Shown piece by piece: positions 11,851-22,505 of a DNA stretch of 64,000 nucleotides (positions are counted from its first letter, which is position 1; the number at the start of each line of letters is the position of its first letter). Origin of the DNA: Cephalotus follicularis (taxonomy: Eukaryota > Streptophyta > Magnoliopsida > Oxalidales > Cephalotaceae); the NCBI GenBank assembly GCA_001972305.1, contig BDDD01000717.1, forward strand, positions 270,701-334,700, given 5' to 3'. Both the position numbers and the translations under genes were made by a program. The notes under the pieces were generated by a model. The model saw only the letters and a list, made by a program, of their open reading frames with translations, made no database searches and was not told the origin of the DNA.

Positions 11851-12336
11851 CAGCCGACTGGAGAGCAATCCAGTCGACTGCCAAGGCTAGGAGTCGACTT
11901 CCAAAGTCATGTAGTCGACTGCATCTTCAACCAAAACCCAGAATCTGCAGAAGTAGCACACCAGTCGACTGACACAGGGGTCCAGTCGACTGCCAGGCAA
12001 TTTTAGTCGACTGCAACAGGGCATCAGTCGACTGCCATGGGTACAATTTCAGGCAGAAGCTTCTGTAACATTTTACACTCAATCCAGCCGACTGAAGCAG
12101 GGGATCAGTCGACTGCCAGGGATTCCAGCTGACTGCCATCAATTGTGCAAAATCATACAGTAGGTTTTGTAACTTCTTATTTAGCCTCAACAGCCGACTG
12201 AAGCAGGGCATCAGTCGACTGCCGAGCACACCAGTCGACTGCCTACAGGATCCAGCTGACTGCCGCACTACCAACGGCTATATTCAAATATACGCACCAT
12301 CAAACCAGCTGACTGCCGTCCAAATCCAGCCGACTG
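11851..12336 (+). repeat. CAGTCGACTG palindrome array in copia LTR
   Basis: About 17 cores (GTCGAC, GCCGAC, GCTGAC) in four groups. Within groups the core spacing is 20-21 bp throughout. The motif is the same as in gypsy family A LTRs although the LTRs themselves are unrelated. Confidence 0.85.
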
Positions 12337-12380
12337 GATTTGTATCAGACAGTTAAAAATAGATCCATTGGAGGCTCAAC

Positions 12381-12386
12381 TATAAG
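12381..12386 (+). promoter_or_regulatory. Putative TATA box of CopG LTR
   Basis: CAACTATAAGAGG lies about 45 bp after the last palindrome of the array. No other TATA-like element is closer. Confidence 0.5.
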
Positions 12387-12938
12387 AGGAAAATTGGACC
12401 TCTTACGCAAGTGATCAAGCTTTCAAGTTACACATTCTCTCAAGCTATCTCAAGAACAATATCAAGCATTCACACAATCAAAAGAGATCAATCCAAAGCA
12501 ATCTTTTACATTTACAAAGCTTTGTACTTTACATTACATACACACTTGTAGCTTTGTTTAGAGTTGTGCTTCACTGTAAACAAATTCGCTACGAATTTTT
12601 AAACACTCAAACTACTACTTTCACACATCCAAGAGAGGTTGTCTCTTGTATTGCTCGGTTGTAGCAAAGTGTAATTCGCTTGGTTGGAGCGAAAGTTTGT
12701 TGGAGCTCGGTTGGAGTTCCAAGCCCGGATTGGGGCATACCTAGTGAATACTCAAGGGGAGGCCTTGGGGAGTGGACGTAGGCGGTTTGCCGAACCACTA
12801 TATATCCGTTTGCAATCTCTAAACCCTACACTCTTTACTTTCCGCATTGTGTGTTTGAGTAATTAATTTTTATTGGTGGTATATTTGCTAGATAAATTTT
12901 TATTAGTCTATTCACCCCCCCTCTAGACTTCCAACAAT

Positions 12939-12950
12939 TGGTATCAGAGC
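12939..12950 (+). other. Primer-binding site of CopG
   Basis: TGGTATCAGAGC starts two bases after the LTR end. It is complementary to the 3' end of plant initiator tRNA-Met, the usual primer of these elements. Confidence 0.9.
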
Positions 12951-12990
12951 GGGTTACTCTGTTTAAAGATTAACATCTTGAGTTTAGATC

Positions 12991-14829
12991 ATGGCCACTA
13001 CTAGCATGAACAACCAATCCCGACACAACGACGATGTCTCCGAATTTAAGGTCCCATTCTTTAGTGCTGACGATTTTCCTTATTGGAAAAGCCGTATGGA
13101 GATATACCTTAAGTCTAGAGACTTTAGGAATTGGCTTAGTGTTAAGAATGGCCCTCACACCCCAATGAAGCTCAATGACAAAAATGAACTCGTTTCCAAA
13201 CCGGAAGACGAATGGGATGAGGATGACTTTAGAAAATTGACTATAGATAACAAGGCCTTGAACATTTTACTTGTATCTTTAGACAAGACAGAATACAATC
13301 TCTTTAGGAGATGTACTTCCGCACATGAGGTGTGGAAATTGCTCATTCTTACCCACGAGGGTACCGAGCAAGTTAAGAATGCCAAACTTGCTATATTAAA
13401 TAGAGATTACGAATTATTCAAAATGCAACCGGATGAATCTATTAAGAATTTGTATAATCGGTTGCTTGACATTACTAATGGTTTGCTTGGTCTTGGTAAG
13501 GTATTTGGGCAGGACGAACTTGTAAGGAAATTTCTAGGGTGTCTCAATGATGAGTGGGAACCCAAGGTGACGGCAATTGAGGAATCCAAAGACTTGAAGA
13601 CTATGGAGATTGAAGAATTGCTTGGTTCCCTCATGACTCACGAGGTCAAGTTGAACAAGAAATCGGCAAAACTTGTGGAGACAAAGCCACAAGAAGAAAG
13701 AAGAAAAGACATTGCCCTCAAGAGCACTCACAAGGAAGATATGTCAAGTGAAGATGAGCTAGAGGAAGAGGACTATGTTCCCTTTGCGAAACGGTTCACA
13801 AAATTCGCAAAGATGAACAAAGCAAGAAGATTCCAAAGAAAGAACTTCAACAAGGGAGAAGGAAGCAAGATGGATCCTCCCACATGCTTCGAATGCAACA
13901 AACCAGGGCACATCAAAGTTGATTGCCCACAATTGAATAAAAAGAAGCTATTCAAGAAGAAAGCACTCAAGGCTTGGCACCTAAGTGATGATGAATCCTC
14001 CGAAGATGAAGTCACCGAGCAAGTAGCAAACCTATGCTTTATGGCATTGAGTGACGATGACGAGGATAGAGAAAATGAGGTAGGTGACTCTTACACCTTT
14101 GGTGAATTGCAATTTGCATTTGATGAATTGCTTGTAGAGTTTAAGAAAAAATGTTCACAATGCACTTCACTTAAGAAAAATATGACTAGTATAGAAAAAG
14201 AAAAGGAATTACTAGTTGTTGAAAATGAGCTTTTGAAAAGTGACATTGCTATGTTAGAACATGAATTAGCTAAAAAGGAAAATGACATAGCTAAACCTAC
14301 TTCACCTAGTGACATTACCTTAGAAAAGGAAGTAGAGACCCTAAAAGAAAAGAATGTGAATTTAGAAAAATCCTTTAGTAAATTCACATTAGGAAGTAAG
14401 AAACTAGAAGAGATGCTAGGTAGCCAAAGATCTTACCTAGATAAGACCGGTATAGGTTATGCCGCTCTAGAGGTTAAGGCTAAAATGAAAAAGGCTAGGA
14501 TAAGACCTCATTGCACATATTGTAATAAAATGGGACACACTAGAAATAAATGTTTTAGAAGGATTGCACATTCACATCACTCACACACTAGACCATCACC
14601 TTATTATGATGCAATTACTTTTAGACAAGTGTGGGTTCCCAAGGGAACTATTAGTGCTAAAAGTAACATTAAAGGACCCAATAAACAATGGGTACCAAGA
14701 TCAAATTCCTTTAACAAGAGAGGTTGTCTCTTGTATTGCTCGGTTGGAGCAAAGTGTAATTCGCTTGGTTGGAGCGAAAGTTTGTTGGAGCTCGGTTGGA
14801 GTTCCATGCCCGGATTGGGGCATACCTAG
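12991..14829 (+). CDS. gag: CopG Gag protein, intact frame, 612 residues
   Basis: Structural capsid/nucleocapsid protein of a copia element. The ATG at 12991 is the first after the primer-binding site and follows the LTR by 54 bp. Residues 20-60 (FPYWKSRMEIYL, NWLSV) and the following about 150 residues form the UBN2/gag domain. A CCHC zinc knuckle (CFECNKPGHIKVDC) lies near residue 300, acidic and Lys-rich stretches follow, then a coiled coil (about 390-490), then a second knuckle (CTYCNKMGHTRNKC) near 510 and the WVPKGT motif that normally leads towards protease. The last about 35 residues come from reading into the truncated 3' LTR, so the C-terminus is new. No stop or frameshift occurs. 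It could still form particles in trans; this is inference. Confidence 0.9.
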   Translation: MATTSMNNQSRHNDDVSEFKVPFFSADDFPYWKSRMEIYLKSRDFRNWLSVKNGPHTPMKLNDKNELVSKPEDEWDEDDFRKLTIDNKALNILLVSLDKTEYNLFRRCTSAHEVWKLLILTHEGTEQVKNAKLAILNRDYELFKMQPDESIKNLYNRLLDITNGLLGLGKVFGQDELVRKFLGCLNDEWEPKVTAIEESKDLKTMEIEELLGSLMTHEVKLNKKSAKLVETKPQEERRKDIALKSTHKEDMSSEDELEEEDYVPFAKRFTKFAKMNKARRFQRKNFNKGEGSKMDPPTCFECNKPGHIKVDCPQLNKKKLFKKKALKAWHLSDDESSEDEVTEQVANLCFMALSDDDEDRENEVGDSYTFGELQFAFDELLVEFKKKCSQCTSLKKNMTSIEKEKELLVVENELLKSDIAMLEHELAKKENDIAKPTSPSDITLEKEVETLKEKNVNLEKSFSKFTLGSKKLEEMLGSQRSYLDKTGIGYAALEVKAKMKKARIRPHCTYCNKMGHTRNKCFRRIAHSHHSHTRPSPYYDAITFRQVWVPKGTISAKSNIKGPNKQWVPRSNSFNKRGCLLYCSVGAKCNSLGWSESLLELGWSSMPGLGHT

Positions 14830-15021
14830 TGAATACTCAAGGGGAGGCCTTGGGGAGTGGACGTAGGCGGTTTACCGAACCACTATATATCCGTTTGCAA
14901 TCTCTAAACCCTACACTCTTTACTTTCCGCATTGTGTGTTTGAGTAATTAATTTTTATTGGTGGTATATTTGCTAGATAACTTTTTATTAGTCTATTCAC
15001 CCCCCCTCTAGACTTCCAACA
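14715..15021 (+). mobile_element. CopG 3' LTR, truncated to last 307 bp
   Basis: Matches 12630-12936 without indels and with four substitutions. The join with gag is at the shared string CAAGAGAGG. It lacks the palindrome array and TATA box, so a transcript could still end here but not start here. Confidence 0.9.
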
Positions 15022-15599
15022 GAGGGTATCGAGGAAAGAGTTATCCGTACATAATCATTAAACAGTAAAATTGACTTTATTCAAATAAAATCGAAGGGAG
15101 TATCCAAGAACGAAAGAATAATCCGTACATTAATCATAAAAGTGAAACTGGATTGTTTCAATAAAATTAGATAGCCAAAGAACGATAGAATCCGTACCTC
15201 ATGCGATCACCAAAACAACCTCAAGAATATATATCGAGACTTCTCTAGACCGCTCATCGGTTGTTGCAAACATCTAACAAAAATAAAATCCTTCTCATGA
15301 GGACTTGAAATAAAATCAAATCTCAACTCATGGGTCATTGTACACTGATCATAACCATATAAGATAATAATAGGTTTGTTAAGTCCAATTCGCAGAAGTC
15401 TCATCTAAACATAATTTCGAATTCACTAAGGTAAGTCCAATTTGTCCAATTCATCCAATTTTGAATCATAATACTAGTTCAGCTCATAATATCGTTAAAC
15501 GATTACAGAAATACATAATTCAACCGAAAACAGAATTTAACGGAGTAGGGTTCAGAGTTTACCGAAAGTAGATGGAACAGATAAGAGAGGCATAATAAC

Positions 15600-16190
15600 A
15601 CCGCGAATCACACCTATGCGGAGAACGGAGTCGGAAACTGTGCAAAACATGTCGCCAGAGACTGCCGCGCGTGGGCTCACGCACCGCCGCTGGCCGGTGC
15701 GTGTATGTCACGCGTCGCCGGTCAGACTCTGAAAAGGGCCGATCTAAAGTGTTTGAGGCCGGGCATCACATATCCATGACGCGTTTGCCACAACGCCGCC
15801 GTATTTGGCCGGAACGAAGACATTTGACCGTGGTTGACTTTGCGCCGATCTGCTTTTCCGGCGACGCCAAGGGTCGGGGCTGGTCGGGTTCACTTCCTCT
15901 CATCGCCAGGATGTCGAATATGACCTTGGCTTGTCATGCCGATCACCGGAGACGGAGCTATGGCGTTCGACAGTGGCGGGGAGAGAAGACGTCGCGCATG
16001 CAGATTGGGCCGTTGGCCGGTGCAGGAGTTGGGTCCGGTGGACTCAGGAGGCTGTGGGGGTTCGACCAGTGCCTTCTCCAGTGCCATATCAGTACCGACG
16101 CCAACGGCAGACGCTGAGCGGGGAGAGAGAACAGGAGAGAGGGTGGCGGGGAGAGAGGGAGTGTGGGAGATAAGAGAAATTTAATATAAA
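15600..16190 (-). other. GC-rich block in family F LTR
   Basis: Rich in CGCCGG-type words, in sharp contrast to the AT-rich surroundings. A similar block occurs at 23180-23960 in the LTR at 22884-26626. Open frames of up to 148 codons here look like by-products of base composition. Confidence 0.5.
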
Positions 16191-16440
16191 ATAGGGTTTT
16201 TGATTATTAAAATGCAGAAATGGTTTTTATTGAATAAATAAAAAGCCAAAATTATTTTATTTATTCATGGACTTAATTTTAAAACCCTCTAGGCTAAGGC
16301 CAAAACCCGCTTAGCCTAGCCAAAAGCAAAACAAACCGAAAAATGGGCAGTCCACAAACCGGGAAAAAAATCGACAGCCCACACGAAACAAATCGAAAAG
16401 CCCGAAAATTCTATACGGAAAAACAGGGTATTACAGTTAT

Positions 16441-16616
16441 TTCCCTCAAATTGATTAATTTACTCTTGCATAGCGTTAATCCAATTTTCGCATGTTTTCG
16501 CTTCTTCTATATTCCTAGGTTCTATGTGAGATAAAAAGGCAATATAGTTATGATTCAAACTAGACCTAGTAGTTACTCCTAATCAAGGATTACCTAAGAT
16601 AGCTTTGTGGGGGTGA
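16441..16616 (-). pseudogene. Cop1 pol linker between integrase and RT, fragment
   Basis: This short piece lies between two LTR insertions and matches Cop2 at about 60524-60705 (pol region before NVWNLVPRP). It proves that the flanking LTRs are insertions in one pol gene. Stops are present. Confidence 0.8.
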
Positions 16617-16621
16617 CCTCT

Positions 16622-19600
16622 TGTCACACCCGTCCCAACCGAGACAGATGTGACCATCACACGGTAAGCCTCCTTTTGAAAACCTCCACGTGATATCTTA
16701 AACCTCATTTGAAACTTCTCAAAATGATTAAAAATCCTAAAGTTGAACTTTTTCTAAAAACTTTAAAATTTTTCTAACTCTTAAAATTTTACGAAAATCG
16801 GGCATGTAGTATCCGTTTATCGAACTATGCCCCCTGTAAAGAAAACACAGTTTATAAAACACACTCCCGAAGGAGGAATCAGCAGTTTATAATTGGGCTC
16901 ATCCCTTCTTAAATCACAAATGGGCTCAACCCTCAACTATATTATCAAAGCATGAAAAGAAATTAGGCCTCAGCCCTTCGATGCAAAATCATAATATAAA
17001 ACATCTATGAAATACGTAAGTAATGCATAATTTAAAATCTGATGTCTTGAATGATATGCATGTGTTCCAATCTAGTAGGCATGCCTTGCTCTCATGGTTC
17101 ATCCCCTACTGAATCTGACTTAGCAACTGCTCGCCATTATCTGAAAAGGAAAACTGGGAGGGGGTTAGTCCAAATGACTAAGTGAGTTGGGACAAGTCAT
17201 TCCCTGCTATATCCATGAATAATCGAATGTGCTGAAAGAAAATATATATATATATATATGAGGAAATCGAAAGTATATACTACAAATATAAGACAGTCCA
17301 TGAAAAGACATAATCATCAATAAGACTCCAAAATAGAAGATCAGAACTCAATAATGGAATTGATTATACAATAACTGTAACCAACTTTAAGCCCAAGATA
17401 AACATCTGAATGCCCGCTGAATAACAGCATAAACAAAAATTAGGCCATTCGAGTATAACAAGATCACAATAAATCAATATACATGAATATCAAGAATTAA
17501 ACACATGATCATGAATAAAAATCAAGGTTTGTGCCCATGAAGAAAATCACAACATCCGAGGATGCTGGTACATCTGTCGTCATATCACATCACCATCAAT
17601 TCCATGTATCCATCAATTCCATATATCCGTCAATTCCCATCTGGCCATATCTAATGGCAATACTGAATCTGACTGCATCAATAATATACATATAGGCCAA
17701 TAGGCTACAGGATGTGTACATCATCCATCATACACTAGTGCAGAATGCCTATGGTAAGTGACACGCACCCAACAACCACCAAGGGCATGCGTGTAAGCGG
17801 CACGTACCCCACCTGTCATGATGGGTGTACATGTAAGCATATCAATGTCATCCAGCCAAATAGGCTGTAGCCACATGGGCAAAATATCATCAGAGTAGTA
17901 ATATGGTCTGTCAAGTGAGTGATGGAGCAGCTCTGCTGCACTCACACTCAGCATACCATCATAGACAACAGTATGTTGTAGATCCAGGTATGGAACCCAG
18001 GGGCAGTTCCCACATAACACCCCATCATAGACCAATGGGCATGCTAATGAGAGTTGAGCATCAAACGTACACCTCACCCTAGACATTATTACATGTCATA
18101 GACCACATAGTACCCAGCATTATAGTACAAAAACACGGTTACAATGATACATAAAGAAAAACAAGAAGGTGACCTAGTCGCCCAGAGTCTATCACATAAA
18201 AATCAATAACAAACTCAACATAAGACATGTGGGATTCAAATCCGGATCAGATCATCAATAAAAAACAAAGGGCACATATAGAAACAAGAGTCTCAAAGAC
18301 AATAAAAATAAAGGAAGGGAATGTCCCACTCACTGTATTGATGCTAATAACCCCCGTGGACTAGTCCCTCGATGCTCTAGATCAGCTACAAGATTCGCGT
18401 CTCACTGGATGCTGAAATCTAGTTCGACTATCAGATTCCCCATCATGGACTGGAAGCTCCACTATCATTGATCATATCCTTAACTCTGCATGAATACACG
18501 TATGAGCTACATTATGCAATAAGATATTGTATTGAAGTGTAACTTTCCATATCATAATTAAAATATCTTAGTAGTCTGTCATTTGAAAATCGAGTGAAAT
18601 CGACAAACTGAGCATTAGAATCCTTTGTAAAGTCATCACTCGCGAGTTTTCTGCAAAAACAAAGTTAACACTCATTTACCGTTTTTAAAGATCCAATGGA
18701 GTTGAAACTTTGGAAAATGTGTTTATTCCTACCCAAGAATCCACCACAGAAAAACAAAGTCAAACTGATGACCGGAGCTATGAGCTACTTTGAAAAACTG
18801 GGGTATGAACTATTATTCTGTAAAAACAGCAAAAATGAGACTTTTGGCCAAAATCATATCCGTTTGACATCAAACTGCCAGAGATGTTCTTAATAACATC
18901 TAGGAGCCTGCTACTCAAAAAACAACTCAAACAAATAAACAAAGCTATATGTTCCTTTGTAAAATCACCGTTTCAAAACAATTTTATCGTAACTTCACAA
19001 TTTTTAGTCCAAAGCATGTCTGTTTGGCACTAAACTTTACATGTAATATTTAAACATATCCTGAGGTATACCATTAAAATTTCAAGTTAATCGGACCACT
19101 CTAGGTCCAAAAAGTGACAAAAACGCTATTTTGACGGTATGGCGGCTATAATTGCCGATATCAACCAATAACTCAATTCAACCGGTCTAAACACCAACCA
19201 ATCAATCATTTAAATGTCTTACCATTACCATTTATCATTTAACATACACCTCTACATTCAAAAGCTTATTACACATTACACTTCTATGGATCATGTCTTC
19301 TAGCCAATAGATTCTATACATATTAACATAGTTAAATCGACCTTAATTATTAAATCCATCCATATTTTCAAACTCACCTTCCAACCATATTAATCTCATA
19401 GTCAACCTATTTAACCATAAACATTTTCACAAGAATTACCTGTACTTACTTTCTTATATCTTAAACTATTAATCTAACATCATATTCATGTAATTGCAAC
19501 TCATTAACATTTTTAATCATCCTTGAAAACCCAAGAATTCTTCCTTCAATTTACTAACACATATATCCACCTTTAACAGCAAAAAAAATCTACCTTCCTT

Positions 19601-20431
19601 ACTTCTTGTCAAAGTCGAAATTTAAAGGAGAATAATGGAAGATTCAACCAAGATAACAACTTCAATTTTAACACAACTTTAAATTCATTTCAATATCAAC
19701 TTCCATCCTCCTTCATTAAACCCCACAATTTGAGGCATAAAAAGGGTGATGAATCTTTAAGAATATAGTTCAATTCATGTCCATTAATCATCCACCATGT
19801 CATTTTAATCCATTTCTTCAACATACTAACATGCCATCATCAACCTCTTAAACAAATCTTAACTTATAATGTAAGAGAACTAGAAAACTTACAAGAATAA
19901 GGTAGTAGGATAAAAGATGGTTCACTTTTGCACTAAATTCCTTGAAGAATTCTTGAAGAAATTTGGAGAGCCCGGAGAAGGAGCTACTTCGGCAAAGAGA
20001 TCATGAAAATGTCGTCCCTCCCTTTTGTAAAGTATGTCTTATAGCTTGTTTAGGAAGACAAATCTAGAAATGTTGAGAAACTTTGAGTGGTGAGCCGAAG
20101 TTTGCCCAATAAAAATATTTTGGGCTCAATTTTTACACAATTTCGGCTACCTAATTAAGGAAATGCTTGGGCTGGAAATTTAAGCTTACAAAATATGATT
20201 ATTAGGCCTTAAATGGAGTAAAATTCGGCCATGTAAACATATTAAGGTTTTGGGCTATAATGCATAAATTTAACAATTGCACAACTTAGTAATTTAGCCC
20301 AAAAAGTTTAATAGCTTAGCATGACAATTCTTTAATGCATGCCCCAAAAAAATATATTTTACCAAAGTCACATGTAAGGATATGGATGGCATGCACACAC
20401 AAGAATCCTGAATGTGACACGGGCTGTCACA
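16622..20431 (-). mobile_element. Family E gypsy LTR (solo), 3.8 kb
   Basis: TGTCACACCC...GGCTGTCACA, flanked by CCTCT at 16617-16621 and 20432-20436; Cop1 pol continues on both sides. No primer-binding site, polypurine tract or coding region lies inside. On the minus strand its last part (around 16780-17060) matches 26200-26460 of the LTR at 22884-26626. Short AT runs occur at 17248-17260. The stretches between show no gene. Confidence 0.85.
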
Positions 20432-21295
20432 CCTCTTGCTACCTTCAATGTGTTGTTATGTAAAGCTTCTTGATAGCTTTGAGATGATTCTTCATTTATA
20501 CATTGCTCTTTCTTGTTATCATCTAGATTTAGTTCATCAATTTTATTTTCTATAAAATCTAATGAATCAACATTGATGACTTCTTTTGAAAGTTTTGGGT
20601 TAGTTTTATCAAATATTACTTGCATGGATTCTTCTACAAGCAAGGTTCTTTTATTAAAACATCTATATGCTCTACTAGAAGTTGAATAGCCAAGAAAGAT
20701 ACCTTCAACAACTTTGGAGTCTAACTTATTGAGATGTTCCTTCCCACTGTTGTGGATGAAGGATTTACATCCAAATGCGTGAAAGTAACCAATGTTAGGC
20801 TTTCTCCCCCTCCATAATTCATATGGAGACTTTTTGAGAATTGACCTTATAGATATATGATTTAGGATATAACACGAAGTATTTATAGCTTCTGCCCAAA
20901 AAAATGTTGGCAAGTTATTTTCATTTAAAATGGTTCTACACATTTCTTGTAGAGTTCTATTTTTCCTTTCAACAGCCCCATTTTGTTGAGGTGTTTTAGG
21001 GGTGGAGAACTCATGTGTAAATCCGTTTTCATTACAAAAATTTTCAAAAAGGTGATTTTTGAATTCCCTTCCATGATCACTTCTAGTTTTAAAAATAGAA
21101 GTGTCTTTTTCTTTTTGAACAACTTTACAGAAACTTGAAAACTCTTTAAAAGCTTCACTTTTATGGGCAAGAAAAATAGTCCATGTATATCTAGAATAAT
21201 CATCTATTATGACCATGGCACAAGATTTACCACCTAGACTTCTAATATCTATAGGACCAAATAAATCTATATGCAAGAGTTGCAATGACCTAGTT
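20432..21295 (-). pseudogene. Cop1 integrase
   Basis: Retroviral-type integrase core (rve) of a copia element. The catalytic acidic residues are all visible: D in HIDLFGP, D in RSDHGREF and E in NGAVERKNRTL. The GYSTSSRAYR..N..T...E block of copia integrase follows. This stretch itself is open, but the gene is cut at both ends by LTR insertions (D family upstream, E family downstream), so it cannot make a whole enzyme. The upstream HHCC part lies at 27676-27860. Confidence 0.9.
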
Positions 21296-22342
21296 TGTAA
21301 CACCCCCGATCCGAGTTCACTTTAAGCTCAAAATGAACCTCAAGGATCTGGTGCATTACGTGGGGTGAAACCTTTAACCTTGTAAACGATATTGTTTATA
21401 TCGTATTTGATAGACTCATAACTAATCTTCACAGGATCTGATTCATGATATTCAATAATCGTATAATCATTTACGATTTATCATGTCTAATAGTTTCATA
21501 GTACACCTTTACAATCTCTTAATACAAAACTTTTAGGATCATCATAATTCTTATTGAAACATTTAAATTCCAATCTTGAACCTTAAAAAGCATCATACTT
21601 TTCATCACCACGTGTCATAATTATCATTTCTTCCATATAACAATTTTACTTATTGCTAACATTTTCCATTAATTTCTCATAATCTCAAATATGTCTTTAC
21701 AACTTTCAACATCACTACACTCATTGGAACAATCCTTTCATTTCCCTTTACCTTTATACATAACTTGTCATATTTCATTTCACAACGGAAACATCAGCTC
21801 ATAATTGATAACTTGATATCTTCAAATATCCTTATTACTTAAGAATTATCATATTCGTAATAATTTGCAGCAGAATTCAAAACCTCAAATATATATTCTA
21901 TAACTTTCAGCACCAACTTCTAAATAACAACAAATTATGAAAACGTCATAATTATAGCGTTCATTTTTATACATATATGTCTACACGTCATCTGTCATAG
22001 TACCTTGCACAACGGAAAACATAGACTTGTCATAACACTGTTATACAGTCGAAACATAAACTCGTTATGTCAAAAGCAGTTGATACAAAACCATACTTTC
22101 TTTCCAAAACTTCTTTTACGAATTTTCTCTAAAGCTCGCAATTCCACCTTCGATCATCTCCTGGAAAACATTTTATTTGGAAACAAAAATATTGAAAGAA
22201 GTGAGCTCAAATAGCCCAGTAAGAATCATAGTTATAAAAACATTTTCGAAATTCCTCTTTGAAAATATTGGCATATAATATAGCCAGCCATACTTTTGAA
22301 AACATCGTTAAAATCTTTTTTTTTTTAACATTTCAAAAATCC

Positions 22343-22505
22343 TTTGGGAAAAAAAATCGAAAATCCCTTTTTGAAAACATTTAAAAAATCCTTTTTGAAA
22401 ACATTTCGAAAATCCTTTTTGAAAAACATCATGAAAATCCTTTTTGAAAACATTTCAAAAATCATTTTTGAAAAACATTTCGAAAATCATTTTCTTTTCA
22501 AAATC
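22343..22505. repeat. Short tandem repeat in family D LTR
   Basis: About six copies of a 24-29 bp unit with core AAAATCCTTTTTGAAAACAT; looser copies continue to 22880. The matching part of the 47603-49878 LTR lacks this expansion. Confidence 0.7.

Larger units (their letters stand above)
11687..12936 (+). mobile_element. CopG 5' LTR, 1250 bp
   Basis: Begins TGTTGGCC, ends CTTCCAACA and is followed by a primer-binding site. It carries a large CAGTCGACTG array directly upstream of a TATA box. The last 307 bp recur at 14715-15021. Confidence 0.9.
11687..15021 (+). mobile_element. CopG: gag-only copia element (TR-GAG type)
   Basis: TG..CA ends with TSD GAGGG at 11682-11686 and 15022-15026. Structure: full 5' LTR (11687-12936), primer-binding site, one open gag frame, then only the last 307 bp of the 3' LTR. 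Protease, integrase, RT, RNase H and the start of the 3' LTR are absent. Over 307 aligned LTR bases I count four mismatches, so the element is rather young. Such gag-bearing non-autonomous elements are known in plants as TR-GAG elements; whether this one arose by one deletion before or after insertion is not clear. Confidence 0.9.
9789..16435 (-). mobile_element. Family F gypsy LTR (solo), split by CopG
   Basis: Bounded by TGTAACACCC and TATTACA and flanked by the 5-bp direct repeat GTTAT (9784-9788 and 16436-16440), with Cop1 pol continuous across the site. Without CopG it is about 3.3 kb, with no internal genes, so it is a solo LTR. The minus strand is inferred because other gypsy LTRs here end in GGGTGTNACA. 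The plus-left half (9850-11680) is AT-rich non-coding. The other half has a GC-rich block at 15600-16190 and a possible TATA box (TTTATATTAAA, minus, 16181-16192). Confidence 0.85.

Noticed and set aside
11927..12274. Open frame with repeated QSTG/SRL peptides
   Set aside because: Translation of the palindrome array itself; the same peptides recur wherever the array occurs.
12939..12950. tRNA gene remnants at the TGGTATCAGAGC sites
   Set aside because: These are primer-binding sites next to LTR ends; no cloverleaf sequence surrounds them.
15671..16117. 148-codon open frame
   Set aside because: Lies in the GC-rich block of a solo LTR, has no recognisable domain, and overlapping frames are equally open.
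17721..18086. 121-codon open frame in the family E LTR
   Set aside because: Inside a solo LTR, no domain recognised and no support from the related LTR.
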